Shown: positions 35,839 through 45,719 of the stretch, in pieces | How the letters are laid out: each line of letters starts with the position of its first letter | Numbering within the stretch: the first letter of the stretch is position 1 | Source: Streptomyces sp. NBC_01241 | Lineage (GTDB): Bacteria > Actinomycetota > Actinomycetes > Streptomycetales > Streptomycetaceae | Assembly (NCBI RefSeq): GCF_041435435.1 | Contig: NZ_CP108494.1 | Span: 6,978,501 to 7,042,500 of the forward strand | Reading direction: 5' to 3' | Length of the DNA: 64,000 bases | Notes under the pieces: model-generated | Told to the model about the DNA's origin: nothing | Database searches by the model: none | What the model saw: the letters and a program-made list of their open reading frames with translations, nothing else | Made by a program: the position numbers and the translations under genes

Positions 35839-37290
35839 ATGACCCAGCAGTCAGTGGAGCCCGGGACCATTGCGGAGGACGCGGGCTCCGGCTCGCGCAT
35901 CCCCGCAGGAAGATCCTGGCTCGACCGGTACTTCCACATCTCCGAACGTGACTCGACCGTCGCACGCGAAGTGCGCGGCGGCATCACGACCTTCATGGCG
36001 ATGTGTTACATCCTCCTGCTCAACCCGCTCCTGCTGTCCGGACCGGACGTGGCGGGCCACCGGCTCAGCCACGCCGGGCTGATCACGGCGACCGCGCTCG
36101 CCGCCGCCGTCTCGACCCTGCTGATGGGTTTCATCGGCAAGGTGCCCCTCGCTCTCGCCGCGGGACTCTCCGTCTCCGGCGTGCTCGCCACCCAGGTGGC
36201 GCCCCACATGACGTGGCCGCAGGCCATGGGCATGTGTGTGATGTACGGCGTGGTGATCGTGCTGCTGGTCGTCACCGGGCTGCGCGAGATCATCATGAAC
36301 GCGATACCGCTGGCCCTGAAGCACGGCATCACCATCGGCATCGGCATGTTCATCGCGCTGATCGGCCTCGTCAACGCCGGCTTCGTCGGCAAGGGCGCCC
36401 CGGTCACGCTCGGCGTGGGCGGACAGCTCTCCGGCTGGCCCGTACTGCTCTTCTGCGTCACCCTGCTGCTCATCTTCATGCTGCAGGCCCGCAATGTGCC
36501 CGGCGCGATCCTGATCGGCATCGTCGTCGGCACCGTCCTCGCCGTCATCGTCAACACCGTCGGTGACATCAGCCCCAAGGCATGGGGCGGCAGCGCACCC
36601 GAACTGCAGGGCAGCGCCGTCTCGATGCCCGACTTCGGGCTCTTCGGCCATGTCGAGTTCGGCGGCTGGGGCGACATCGGCGTCATGACCGTAGGCATGA
36701 TCGTCTTCACCCTGGTGCTGGCCGGCTTCTTCGACGCGATGGCGACCATCATCGGCGTCGGTACCGAGGCCGGGCTCGCCGACAGCAGGGGCCGGATGCC
36801 CGGCCTGTCCAAGGCGCTGTTCATCGACGGCGTGGGCGGGGCGGTCGGCGGCGTCTCCGGAGCCTCCGGCCAGACCGTTTTCATCGAGTCGGCGACCGGC
36901 GTCGGCGAGGGGGCCCGCACGGGTCTGTCCTCCGTCGTCACCGGTGTACTCTTCGCCGCCGGACTGTTCTTCACCCCGCTCGCCCAGATCGTGCCGGGGC
37001 CGATCGCCGCCGCCGCACTGGTCGTCATCGGCGCGATGATGATGCAGAATGCCCGCCATGTCGACTGGAGCGACCGCTCCGTCGCGGTGCCGGTCTTCCT
37101 GACGGTCGCCCTGATGCCGTTCACGTACTCCATCACCGCCGGTGTCGGCGCCGGAGTGATCTCCTTCGTCGCGATCAAGGCGGCGCAGGGCAGATTCCGT
37201 GAGGTCGGCGTGTTCATGTGGGTACTGACCGGTGTGTTCGTCGTGTACTTCGCGCTCAGCCCGATCGAGAGTTGGATCGGGGCCAAGTAG
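35839..37290 (+). CDS. NCS2-family purine permease (AzgA type)
   Basis: A 483-aa integral membrane transporter with about 12-14 hydrophobic segments. Family landmarks include REVRGGITTFMAMCYILLLN near the N-terminus, GLSVSGVLATQV, KHGITIGIGMFIALIGLVNAG and GASGQTVFIESATGVGEGAR. The AzgA branch imports hypoxanthine, adenine and guanine by proton symport. Located between xanthine dehydrogenase and its maturation factor XdhC, it probably supplies the enzyme with purine. ATG at 35839 follows GGGAGTCAGGC. Confidence 0.92.
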   Translation: MTQQSVEPGTIAEDAGSGSRIPAGRSWLDRYFHISERDSTVAREVRGGITTFMAMCYILLLNPLLLSGPDVAGHRLSHAGLITATALAAAVSTLLMGFIGKVPLALAAGLSVSGVLATQVAPHMTWPQAMGMCVMYGVVIVLLVVTGLREIIMNAIPLALKHGITIGIGMFIALIGLVNAGFVGKGAPVTLGVGGQLSGWPVLLFCVTLLLIFMLQARNVPGAILIGIVVGTVLAVIVNTVGDISPKAWGGSAPELQGSAVSMPDFGLFGHVEFGGWGDIGVMTVGMIVFTLVLAGFFDAMATIIGVGTEAGLADSRGRMPGLSKALFIDGVGGAVGGVSGASGQTVFIESATGVGEGARTGLSSVVTGVLFAAGLFFTPLAQIVPGPIAAAALVVIGAMMMQNARHVDWSDRSVAVPVFLTVALMPFTYSITAGVGAGVISFVAIKAAQGRFREVGVFMWVLTGVFVVYFALSPIESWIGAK

Positions 37291-37347
37291 GCCCGTCCGT
37301 AACGGGACCGGCCCGTCCCTCCGCACCCCCGTAGAAGGAGAAACGCC

Positions 37348-38499
37348 ATGCTGGACATCGCCGAAGAGCTCAACCGGTGGGTCGAGCAGGGACGCGACTT
37401 CGCCGTGGCCACCGTCGTGGCGGTCGGCGGGAGCGCGCCCAGGCAGCCGGGAGCCGCCCTCGCAGTCGACCGCGACGGCACGGCGATCGGTTCGGTCTCC
37501 GGCGGGTGTGTGGAGGGCGCGGTGTACGAGCTGTGCGGGCAGGCCCTCGACGACGGCAGCACCGTCCGGGAGCGGTTCGGCTACAGCGACGAGGACGCCT
37601 TCGCGGTCGGACTGACCTGCGGCGGCGTCATCGACATCCTGGTCACACCGGTCCGTGCGGACGATCCCGCACGGACGGTGTTCGCCGCCGCACTGGCTGC
37701 CGCCGCTCGGGGGGCGGCGGCGGCCGTCGCCAGGATCACCGACGGGCCCGCGGAGCTCCTCGGCCGGCCCCTGCTCGTCCACCCCGACGGCTCGTACGAG
37801 GGCGGGCTCGGCGGACACCCGGAGCTGGACCGCACCGCGGCGGCCGACGCCCGCGCGATGCTGGACGCGGGCCGTACCGGCTCCGTCACCATCGGCGCCG
37901 ACGGCTCGCGCTGCGGGCAGCCGCTCACCCTGCTCGTCGAATCGAGCGTCCCGCCGCCCCGGATGATCGTCTTCGGGGCCATCGACTTCGCGTCCGCGCT
38001 GGTCCGGGCCGGAAAATTTCTCGGATACCACGTCACATTGTGCGACGCACGCCCCGTCTTCGCGACGAAGGCCCGCTTCCCGGAGGCCGACGAGCTGGTC
38101 GTCGACTGGCCGCACCGCTATCTCGCGGCGACCGAAGTCGACGCGCGCACCGTCCTGTGCGTCCTCACCCACGACGCCAAATTCGATGTCCCGCTGCTGG
38201 AACTGGCGTTGAGACTGCCGGTGGCGTACGTCGGAGCGATGGGCTCGCGCCGCACCCACCTGGAGCGCAACGACCGGCTGCGCGAAGTCGGCTTCACGGA
38301 GCGGGAACTGGCCAGGCTGCACTCGCCGATCGGCCTCGATCTCGGCGCCCGAACCCCCGAGGAGACCGCGCTGTCGATCGCCGCCGAAATCGTCGCCGAC
38401 CGGCGCGGCGGCAGCGGAGTACCGCTCAAGGGGGCGCACACACCGATCCATCACGAAGGCGACGGGGCGTCGACGGCAGTGATCACTTCCGTGGCTTGA
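37348..38499 (+). CDS. xdhC: XdhC-family molybdenum cofactor maturation protein
   Basis: A 383-aa accessory protein that binds and sulfurates the molybdenum cofactor and inserts it into xanthine dehydrogenase. The N-terminal XdhC/CoxI domain shows GGSAPRQPGAALAV, SGGCVEGAVYE and LTCGGVIDI; the C-terminal Rossmann-like domain shows MIVFGAIDFASALV, CDARPVFAT and YVGAMGSRRTH. A strong SD (AGAAGGAG) precedes ATG 37348. It follows the permease by 57 bp and should be cotranscribed with it. Confidence 0.92.
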   Translation: MLDIAEELNRWVEQGRDFAVATVVAVGGSAPRQPGAALAVDRDGTAIGSVSGGCVEGAVYELCGQALDDGSTVRERFGYSDEDAFAVGLTCGGVIDILVTPVRADDPARTVFAAALAAAARGAAAAVARITDGPAELLGRPLLVHPDGSYEGGLGGHPELDRTAAADARAMLDAGRTGSVTIGADGSRCGQPLTLLVESSVPPPRMIVFGAIDFASALVRAGKFLGYHVTLCDARPVFATKARFPEADELVVDWPHRYLAATEVDARTVLCVLTHDAKFDVPLLELALRLPVAYVGAMGSRRTHLERNDRLREVGFTERELARLHSPIGLDLGARTPEETALSIAAEIVADRRGGSGVPLKGAHTPIHHEGDGASTAVITSVA

Positions 38500-38604
38500 A
38501 CCTTTCCGTGAACCACGGTTGTCCGTGGGCGGGTTGCCGCCACGGCGGCTTCACGCCAGGCGTGAACTCAGCCGTAGCCTCGGTTTTGCCTCTAGACCTG
38601 CCGC

Positions 38605-41600
38605 ATGACATTTACATCCTCCTCTGCTTCCGGCCGGGCGAGATCGGCTCGTGCGGGACGCAGGGCTCTGCTCATAGCGACTTCGGTCGCCCTGGTGAGT
38701 GGCGCACTGTTGCCCGCAGCGGGCTCCGCTTCCGCCGCCGCAGTTCAGTCCGAGCCCGCCGACCGCCAGGCCGCCGCCCCCGTCAAGGAGTACGACATCA
38801 CCCTGCTCACGGGGGATGTCGTGCATTACTCGGACGGTGTCGGCAAGCAGGACACCGTCACCGTGGACCGCCCCGACGGAGCGGTCGGCGGCGTGCATGT
38901 CCAGCAGGCCGGTGACGATCTGTACGTCCTGCCGGACGAGGCCAACTCCCTCATCGCAGCGGGCAAGTTGGACCGTCGGCTGTTCAATGTCACGGCTTTG
39001 GCCAAGATGGGGTACGACGACAGGAGGTCGGGCGGCATTCCGCTGATCGCGACCTACCCGGCGAGCCAGGGCCGCTCACTGCCCGCCGCTCCTCGCGGCG
39101 CGAAGAAGACCCTTACCCTGGCGAGCATCCACGGCGCCGCGCTGAAGGCCGGGAAGGACACCGCCCGGACCTTCTGGAACGACATCGCCCTTAAGGCCCG
39201 TTCGCTGGACAACGGCATCGCGAAGCTCTGGCTCGACGGCCGGGTGGAGGCCGCGCTCAAGGACTCCGTGCCGCAGGTCAACGCCCCGCAGGCGTGGGCC
39301 GAGGGCTACGACGGCAAGGGCTCCAAGGTCGCCGTCCTGGACACCGGAATCGACGCGACCCACCCGGACGTCAAGGACCGCATTCTCGAAACGAAGAGCT
39401 TCGTGCCGGGCGAGGAGGTCGTGGACAAGAACGGCCACGGTACACATGTCGCCTCCACGATCGCGGGCTCCGGCGCCGCGTCGGAGGGTGTCAACAAGGG
39501 CGTCGCCCCCGGCGCCGACCTGATCATCGGCAAGGTGCTCAGCAACGGTGGTTCCGGCGCGGACTCCGGCATCATCGAAGCCATGGAGTGGGCGAAGGCC
39601 GAAGGCGCCGACGTCGTCTCCATGAGCCTCGGCTCCAGCATCCCGGACGACGGCTCCGACCCGATGTCCCAGGCCGTCGACGCCCTTTCCGCCGACGGCG
39701 GCCCGCTGTTCGTGATTGCCGCGGGCAACTCCTACGGCGCGGGCACCATCGGCTCGCCCGGCTCGGCGGAGAAGGCGCTCACCATCGCCGCCGTCGACAA
39801 GCAGGACAACCGCGCGGCCTTCTCCTCGATGGGCCCGCTCGTGAGGTCCTACGGCCTCAAGCCCGATCTCTCCGCACCGGGTGTGAACATCAACGCCGCC
39901 GCCTCGCAGGCGGTCCCGGGCATCAGCGGGATGTACCAGTCGATGTCGGGTACGTCGATGGCGACCCCGCACGTCGCGGGCGCCGCGGCCATCCTGAAGC
40001 AGCGTCACCCCGACTGGTCCGGCCAGCGGATCAAGGACGCGCTGATGAGCTCGTCGAAGAAGCTCGACGCGTACACCCCGTACGAGCAGGGCACCGGTCG
40101 GCTCGATGTGAAGGCGGCCGTCGACACCACTATCGAGGCCACCGGCTCCGTCGCGGTCGCCTCCTACAACTGGCCGCACTCCGCGTCCGACCCGGTCGCC
40201 CAGCGGACGATCACCTACCGCAATACGGGTGCGAAGGACGTCACCCTCGACCTGGCCACGGACACGGACGCCGACGCGTACACCCTGTCGACGAAGCGGC
40301 TGACCGTCCCGGCCGGTTCCACCGCCGATGCCGTGCTCTCGCTGGACCCGTCGAAGGTCGCGAACGACACACAGTTCTCCGGCCAGGTCATCGCCAAGGA
40401 CGCGGCGGGAACCACCGTCGCCCACACCGGCTTCGCCCTGAACAAGGAGCAGGAGCTGTACGACCTGACGCTCAGGCTCCGTGACCGTGACGGCAAGCCG
40501 ATGGACGGTCTGGTCGTCATCGGCGCGCTCGGCGACCCGAACCTGAGCGTCGTCCCGGTGTCGGGCGAGTACACGCTGCGGTTGCCGCCGGGCAACTACA
40601 ACGCCTGGACCGCCGCCGACATTGCCGGCGACCGCGCCGACTCGCGGGCCGTGGCATTCCTCGCGGCCCCCGAGACGATCCTCGACAAGGCGACCACGGT
40701 CACCCTCGACGCGTCCAAGGCCCACAAGGTCAGTGTGCGGACTCCGAAGGAGACCGAGACCCGGCAGCTGCGCTACGACATGGCACGTACCGCACCGGAC
40801 GGCACGGTCCAGCGCGACGCGTATCAGATCCCGTTGACCTACGACCAGCTGTGGGCCAGTCCCACCAAGAAGGTCACGCAGGGCAGCTTCTCCTTCCTGA
40901 CCCGCTGGCGGCAGGGCGAGAAGCAGCTGGATGTATCGGCCGGCGGCCGTGACGTGCCGGTCTTCCCGCAGGGTGGTGCGGCCATCGCCGAAAACGGCGA
41001 GAAGAAGCTGGCCGGCGTCTTCGCGGGCAACGGCTCCGTGGCCGACTACGAGGGTCTGAACGTCAAGGGCAAGGCCGTCGTCATCCGCAGCAGTGACGCG
41101 GTCGCTCCCGCCGACCGGCTCGCGGGCGCGGTGGCCGCGGGCGCCGGGGCACTGTTCGTCGTCAACGACGGCGACGGCGTCCTGATGGAGAGCTACACCC
41201 CCTACGGGACCAAGGGCACCATCCCGGTCGCCTCGGTCCAGCGCCTGGCGGGCGAGGACCTGATCAAGTCTGCCCAGCACGGTGCGAAGCTGACGATCGG
41301 GCAACACCGTTTCGCCGGTTACGTGTACGACCTGGTCGACCGCCACGACGGCGTCGTCCCGGACCGCTCGCTGGAGTTCGCTCCGTCGACCCGCCAGCTG
41401 GCGAAGGTGGAGAACACCTTCTACGGCCACAAGGACGTGCTCGGCGCGGGCTTCCGCTACGACATTCCGGACTACGGCCCGGGTCTCGGCTTCGAGGAGT
41501 ACGAGAAGTTCCCCGGCACCCGCGAGGAGTGGGTCACCCCGCTTCCGGGCGCCTCCTTCTGGTACGAGAACCACTCGGTCTTCAACGCCACCGAGACGGA

Positions 41601-42357
41601 CTTCGCGCAGGAGATGCGCAGCGGCGAGCTGGACTACACGGCGGGCCGCACCTACCCTGCGGAGTGGTTCGCGCCGATCACCCGTCCGCGTCTGGGCACC
41701 GGCTACTGGGGTCCGTTCCGGACCACCTACAACGACATGCAGTTCAACCTCACCCCGTGGACGGACTCGGGCGCGGGCCACGCGGGCGACATGTACGCGG
41801 ACGAGTACGACACCACCACCACCGCGATCTACCAGGGCGATACCCTGATCAAGAAGGTCGCGGGCCGGGCCGGCTACTTCGGAAACCTGTCGCCGGAGAA
41901 GCTGCCCTACCGTTTCGTGCTCGACTCCAAACGTGACGGCGACCTGTGGAAGACCTCCACCCGCACGCACACCGAGTGGAACTTCGTCTCGGGCGCAATG
42001 GACGAGAACGGCCCGTACCGGGCCGACCTTCCGCTGCTGCAGTTGGACTACAAGGTCGACACCGACCTCGCCGGTGACGTCAAGGCCGGCCAGTGGGCCG
42101 AGATCGCTCTCACCTCCGGTACGCAGGAGTGGATGGACGGCGCGGTGAAGGCGAAGAAGGCCTCGCTGTCGGTCAGCTACGACGACGGCAAGAACTGGAG
42201 CGACGTGGAAGTGCGCGAGAGTTCGGCCGGTTCCTGGACCGCCCGGTTCAAGGCGCCCAAGCAGGCCGGCGGATTCGTCTCGATCAAGGCGCACGCCGAG
42301 ACCGAAGACGGGCTCGGCATCGATCAGGAAATCATCCGGGCGTTCGGCCTGAAGTGA
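38605..42357 (+). CDS. Giant secreted S8 subtilisin-like peptidase (second copy)
   Basis: A 1250-aa exported protease built like the one at 17412. A signal peptide with an RSARAGRRAL basic start ends near ASAAA; a propeptide follows. Catalytic residues are Asp in VAVLDTGIDATHPDV (about 247), His in GHGTHVASTIAG (about 278) and Ser in GTSMATPHVAGAAA (about 450). A PA-type insert lies about 812-885. No clear SD precedes the ATG at 38605, which is called on the signal peptide. The gene separates the purine genes from urease and has its own terminator, so it is likely an independent unit. Confidence 0.92.
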   Translation: MTFTSSSASGRARSARAGRRALLIATSVALVSGALLPAAGSASAAAVQSEPADRQAAAPVKEYDITLLTGDVVHYSDGVGKQDTVTVDRPDGAVGGVHVQQAGDDLYVLPDEANSLIAAGKLDRRLFNVTALAKMGYDDRRSGGIPLIATYPASQGRSLPAAPRGAKKTLTLASIHGAALKAGKDTARTFWNDIALKARSLDNGIAKLWLDGRVEAALKDSVPQVNAPQAWAEGYDGKGSKVAVLDTGIDATHPDVKDRILETKSFVPGEEVVDKNGHGTHVASTIAGSGAASEGVNKGVAPGADLIIGKVLSNGGSGADSGIIEAMEWAKAEGADVVSMSLGSSIPDDGSDPMSQAVDALSADGGPLFVIAAGNSYGAGTIGSPGSAEKALTIAAVDKQDNRAAFSSMGPLVRSYGLKPDLSAPGVNINAAASQAVPGISGMYQSMSGTSMATPHVAGAAAILKQRHPDWSGQRIKDALMSSSKKLDAYTPYEQGTGRLDVKAAVDTTIEATGSVAVASYNWPHSASDPVAQRTITYRNTGAKDVTLDLATDTDADAYTLSTKRLTVPAGSTADAVLSLDPSKVANDTQFSGQVIAKDAAGTTVAHTGFALNKEQELYDLTLRLRDRDGKPMDGLVVIGALGDPNLSVVPVSGEYTLRLPPGNYNAWTAADIAGDRADSRAVAFLAAPETILDKATTVTLDASKAHKVSVRTPKETETRQLRYDMARTAPDGTVQRDAYQIPLTYDQLWASPTKKVTQGSFSFLTRWRQGEKQLDVSAGGRDVPVFPQGGAAIAENGEKKLAGVFAGNGSVADYEGLNVKGKAVVIRSSDAVAPADRLAGAVAAGAGALFVVNDGDGVLMESYTPYGTKGTIPVASVQRLAGEDLIKSAQHGAKLTIGQHRFAGYVYDLVDRHDGVVPDRSLEFAPSTRQLAKVENTFYGHKDVLGAGFRYDIPDYGPGLGFEEYEKFPGTREEWVTPLPGASFWYENHSVFNATETDFAQEMRSGELDYTAGRTYPAEWFAPITRPRLGTGYWGPFRTTYNDMQFNLTPWTDSGAGHAGDMYADEYDTTTTAIYQGDTLIKKVAGRAGYFGNLSPEKLPYRFVLDSKRDGDLWKTSTRTHTEWNFVSGAMDENGPYRADLPLLQLDYKVDTDLAGDVKAGQWAEIALTSGTQEWMDGAVKAKKASLSVSYDDGKNWSDVEVRESSAGSWTARFKAPKQAGGFVSIKAHAETEDGLGIDQEIIRAFGLK

Positions 42358-42453
42358 CTGTCCGGCTGAAGTGGCCTGCTGACAGTTCCTCTTGAGGTTG
42401 CTCGCAAGACGGGCGGGAGGCGCTCGGGAGGCACGCAGGAGGTTGCGAACGAG

Positions 42454-42489
42454 GTGGCTCCACACCCTCCGACAGGGGTGTGGAGCCAC
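42454..42489 (+). terminator. Strong intrinsic terminator before urease operon
   Basis: A perfect 14-bp stem (42454-42467 and 42476-42489) with an 8-base loop is followed directly by TTTTTA. It insulates the urease operon from the protease gene. Confidence 0.95.
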
Positions 42490-42669
42490 TTTTTATGCTT
42501 TCCCGATCAACAAAATTGGTCCAGTTTGCCCGTATTTAGTGGGTCGTAACCCTAGAAAGGGACTTTTTGCGGTGCGTGGCAAGTTGCCACGACCGGGCGG
42601 GGAGGCTTATAAGAGAAATGTGGCTCAGGCGATAACGGGAATTCCGAGAGGCCGCCACGGAGGTTTCCC
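42490..42669 (+). promoter_or_regulatory. Urease operon promoter region with CGTGGCAA palindrome
   Basis: This AT-richer stretch upstream of ureA must hold the operon promoter. The 17-mer at 42575-42591 is a perfect palindrome (CGTGGCAA-G-TTGCCACG) and a possible operator. GTAACCCTAGAAAG at 42546 recalls half of a GlnR box, but the spacing between half-sites is two bases short. GGAGG at 42659-42663 is the ureA SD. Confidence 0.45.
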
Positions 42670-42972
42670 ATGTTTCTGACTCCGTCCGACACGGAGAAAT
42701 TGTTGCTGAGTGTTGCCGGAATGGTTGCCCGCGACCGGCGGGAGCGGGGCGTGCGCCTCAACTATCCGGAGGCCGTCGCCCTGCTGTCCTGCTGGGTCAT
42801 GGAGCGAGCCCGCGAGGGAGCCGTGGTCAGCGCCCTCATGACCGAGGGGAGGAGCGTTCTGACCCGCGCTGACGTGCTCGAAGGCATCCCCGAGATGCTC
42901 CATGACGTCCAGGTCGAGGCGACCTTCCCGGACGGGCGCAAGCTCGTCACGATCACCTCACCGATCCCGTGA
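42670..42972 (+). CDS. ureA: Urease gamma subunit
   Basis: A 100-aa UreA (MFLTPSDTEKLLLSVAGMVA start, YPEAVALLSCWVMERAR, DVQVEATFPDG), full length for the family. It is one of the three structural subunits of the nickel enzyme that splits urea to ammonia and carbamate. SD GGAGG precedes the ATG. Its stop overlaps the GTG of ureB (GTGA). Confidence 0.97.
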   Translation: MFLTPSDTEKLLLSVAGMVARDRRERGVRLNYPEAVALLSCWVMERAREGAVVSALMTEGRSVLTRADVLEGIPEMLHDVQVEATFPDGRKLVTITSPIP

Positions 42973-43349
42973 TCCCGGGCGAGGTCCGGACCGGGTCCGG
43001 CGTGGTGAAAATCAACGAAAATCTCGCCACATTGCGAATCACCGTGGTGAATGACGGAGATCGGCCCATTCAGATCGGATCTCATCTGCACTTCCCGGAC
43101 GCTAATCCGGCGCTTTCCTTCGATCGGGCCGCAGCCCAGGGATTCCGGCTTGATATTCCGTCAGGTACGTCGCTGCGCTTCGAGCCCGGAGTCGGCGCCG
43201 ACGTCACCCTCGTCGCGCTCGGTGGCCGTCGACTGGTGCCCGGGCTCGTGCTGCCGGGTGTCCGCGCGTCGACCGGCGCACCCCTCGGCGGCCCCGAGGG
43301 CACGTGCGCTCCGGTATCCGCCCCCACGTCACACATGGAGGGCATGTGA
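42969..43349 (+). CDS. ureB: Urease beta subunit
   Basis: A 126-aa UreB with IPGEVRTGSGVVKINE and GSHLHFPDANPAL motifs. The C-terminal 15-20 residues (APVSAPTSHMEGM) extend beyond the usual family end. GTG at 42969 overlaps the ureA stop by four bases; ureC starts two bases after its TGA. Confidence 0.96.
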   Translation: MIPGEVRTGSGVVKINENLATLRITVVNDGDRPIQIGSHLHFPDANPALSFDRAAAQGFRLDIPSGTSLRFEPGVGADVTLVALGGRRLVPGLVLPGVRASTGAPLGGPEGTCAPVSAPTSHMEGM

Positions 43350-43350
43350 C

Positions 43351-45054
43351 ATGGCACAAATGACCCGCGCCGCCTACGCGTCGCTCTACGGCCCCACCAC
43401 CGGCGACCGCGTCCGCCTCGCCGACACCGACCTCTGGATCGAGGTCGAGGAGGACCGCTGCTTCGGCGGCGACGAGGCCGTGTTCGGCGGCGGCAAGTCC
43501 ATCCGCGAGTCCATGGGACAGGCCACCACTTCGCGCGCCGACGGCGCCCTCGACCTCGTCATCACCAATGTCGTCGTCCTCGACCACTGGGGCATCGTCA
43601 AGACCGACATCGGCGTCCGAGCGGGCCGGATCGTCGCCCTCGGCCGCTCGGGCAACCCCGACATCAGCGACGGCGTCCACCCCGACCTGGTGATCGGTCC
43701 CGGCACCGACGTGGTCTCCGGCGAGGGCCGCATCCTCACCGCCGGAGCCATCGACACCCACGTCCACTTCCTCATGCCGGAGACCCTCCACGAGGCCCTC
43801 GCCACCGGCACCACGACCGTCATCGGCGGCGGCACCGGCGCCACCGAGGGGTCCAAGGCCACCACGGTCACCCCGGGCGCCTGGAACCTCGCGATGATGC
43901 ACCGGTCCCTGGACCGTGTCCCGCTCAACATCATGCTGTTCGGCAAGGGCTCCACCGTCGGCGAGGACGCCCTGCGCGAGGCGGCACTCGGCGGCGCCGG
44001 CGGCTACAAGGTCCACGAGGACTGGGGCGCCACCCCCGCCGCCATCGACGCCGCGCTGAAGGCGGCCGACGCCTACGGTCTCCAGGTCGCCCTGCACGCC
44101 GACAGCCTCAACGAGGCCGGTTACGTCGAAGGAACCCTCGACGCCATCGCCGGGCGCGGCATCCATGTCTTCCACGCGGAAGGCGCGGGCGGCGGTCACG
44201 CCCCCGACATCATCACCGTCGCCTCCCACCCCAACATCCTTCCCGCGTCCACCAATCCGACGCTCCCGCACACCGTCAACACCGTCGCCGAGCACCTCGA
44301 CATGCTGATGGTCTGTCACCACCTCAACCCGCGCGTCCCCGAGGACCTCGCCTTCGCCGAGTCCCGCATCCGCGCCACCACCATCGCCGCCGAAGACGTG
44401 CTGCACGACATCGGCGCCCTCTCCATCACCTCCTCCGACGCGCAGGCCATGGGCCGCATCGGCGAGGTCATCTGCCGTACCTGGCAGGTCGCCCACGTCA
44501 TGAAGCAGCGCTTCGGCGACCGCGGCAGCGAACTCCCCGCCGACAACGAACGCGCCCGCCGCTACGTCGCCAAGTACACGATCTGCCCCGCCGTCGCCCA
44601 CGGCATCGACCACGTCGTCGGCTCCGTGGAACCCGGCAAGCTCGCCGACCTCGTGCTGTGGGATCCCGCCTTCTTCGGCATCCGCCCCGCCGCCGTGATC
44701 AAGGGCGGCATGGTGGTGTACGCGCCGCTCGGTGACGCCAACGCCGCGATCCCCACCACCCAGCCCGTCCTGCTGCGCCCGACCGCCGCGGCCGAAGCCG
44801 CCCCACACCTCTCGGTCAGCTTCGTGGCCCCGGCCGCCCTGGAGGACGGACTCGCCGAACGTCTCGGCCTGGTACGCGAGTTGGTCGCCGTACGACCCAC
44901 CCGCCACCTCACCAAGGCGGACCTGCCGAACAACACGGCGCTCCCGGACATCGACGTCGACCCGGAGACCTTCGCCATCCGCATCGACGGGGAGCTCATC
45001 GAGCCCGCCCCCGCCACCGAACTGCCGCTGGCCCAGCGGTACTCCATGTTCTGA
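43351..45054 (+). CDS. ureC: Urease alpha subunit
   Basis: A 567-aa catalytic subunit. The nickel ligands are in AIDTHVHF, the carbamylated lysine in GGYKVHEDWG, and further histidines in ALHADSLNE and HAEGAGGGHAPD. The mobile flap carries the active-site histidine in MVCHHLNPRVPEDLAF, and the final Asp lies in SDAQAMGR. All expected residues are present. Its stop overlaps the ureF ATG by one base. Confidence 0.98.
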   Translation: MAQMTRAAYASLYGPTTGDRVRLADTDLWIEVEEDRCFGGDEAVFGGGKSIRESMGQATTSRADGALDLVITNVVVLDHWGIVKTDIGVRAGRIVALGRSGNPDISDGVHPDLVIGPGTDVVSGEGRILTAGAIDTHVHFLMPETLHEALATGTTTVIGGGTGATEGSKATTVTPGAWNLAMMHRSLDRVPLNIMLFGKGSTVGEDALREAALGGAGGYKVHEDWGATPAAIDAALKAADAYGLQVALHADSLNEAGYVEGTLDAIAGRGIHVFHAEGAGGGHAPDIITVASHPNILPASTNPTLPHTVNTVAEHLDMLMVCHHLNPRVPEDLAFAESRIRATTIAAEDVLHDIGALSITSSDAQAMGRIGEVICRTWQVAHVMKQRFGDRGSELPADNERARRYVAKYTICPAVAHGIDHVVGSVEPGKLADLVLWDPAFFGIRPAAVIKGGMVVYAPLGDANAAIPTTQPVLLRPTAAAEAAPHLSVSFVAPAALEDGLAERLGLVRELVAVRPTRHLTKADLPNNTALPDIDVDPETFAIRIDGELIEPAPATELPLAQRYSMF

Positions 45055-45719
45055 TGGCGGGCCTCGCACCCCTCCTGCTCGGAGACGGCCGGCTCCCGGT
45101 CGGCGCGTACACCTACAGCGCGGGGCTCGAACCGGCCGTCGCGGCAGGCCTCACCCGCGACCACGTCCCCGCCCTGCTGCGGGCCCGGCTGCACACCGCC
45201 GCCGTCACCGAGGCAGCCGCCGCTGTACTCGCCCTGCGGGCCGCAGGCCAGGACCCGGTGGACTACGGCCCCGTACAACAGGCCCTCGCCGCCCGGACCC
45301 CCGCCGCACCCCTGCGCGAGGCATCGATGACACTCGGCCGCGGGGTGCGCCGCCTGGCACGGCGGCTGGCCCCGGACCACCCCGCGGTCACCGCCCTGTC
45401 GGCGATCCGCCCGCGCCCACTGAGGCCGATCGCGCTGGGCGCCCTCGGAGCCGTCATGAAGGTGTCGGAGGAGGAGCTGGCGCACAGCGTCGTCTACGAC
45501 GAACTGCAGGCCATCGCCTCCGCCGCGCTCAAGCTGCTGCCCGGCGATCCCCTGGACACCGTCGCCTGGATCCTCGCCGCGGAGCCGGACGCCACGACCG
45601 CGGTGGCCGAGGCCCTCGCGGTACGGACTCCGACCGGTCTGCCCGCTCGTACACCCCCGCTCACCGAGCAGTGGGCACTCGAACACGCACCACGAGAACG
45701 GAGACTCTTCCTTGCCTGA
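45054..45719 (+). CDS. ureF: Urease accessory protein UreF
   Basis: A 221-aa all-helical accessory protein that gates the GTPase UreG and couples GTP use to nickel insertion. The N-terminal GDGRLPVGAYTYSAGLEPAV motif is typical. It overlaps ureC by one base and ureG by eight bases. Confidence 0.93.
   Translation: MAGLAPLLLGDGRLPVGAYTYSAGLEPAVAAGLTRDHVPALLRARLHTAAVTEAAAAVLALRAAGQDPVDYGPVQQALAARTPAAPLREASMTLGRGVRRLARRLAPDHPAVTALSAIRPRPLRPIALGALGAVMKVSEEELAHSVVYDELQAIASAALKLLPGDPLDTVAWILAAEPDATTAVAEALAVRTPTGLPARTPPLTEQWALEHAPRERRLFLA

Noticed and set aside
35851..38454. Minus-strand ORF of 867 codons antisense to the purine permease and XdhC
   Set aside because: Asp/Gly/His-rich shadow frame with no SD or motif.
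42546..42565. GlnR box upstream of ureA
   Set aside because: GTAAC and GAAAG half-sites are four bases apart instead of six and no second pair is present; kept only as a remark.
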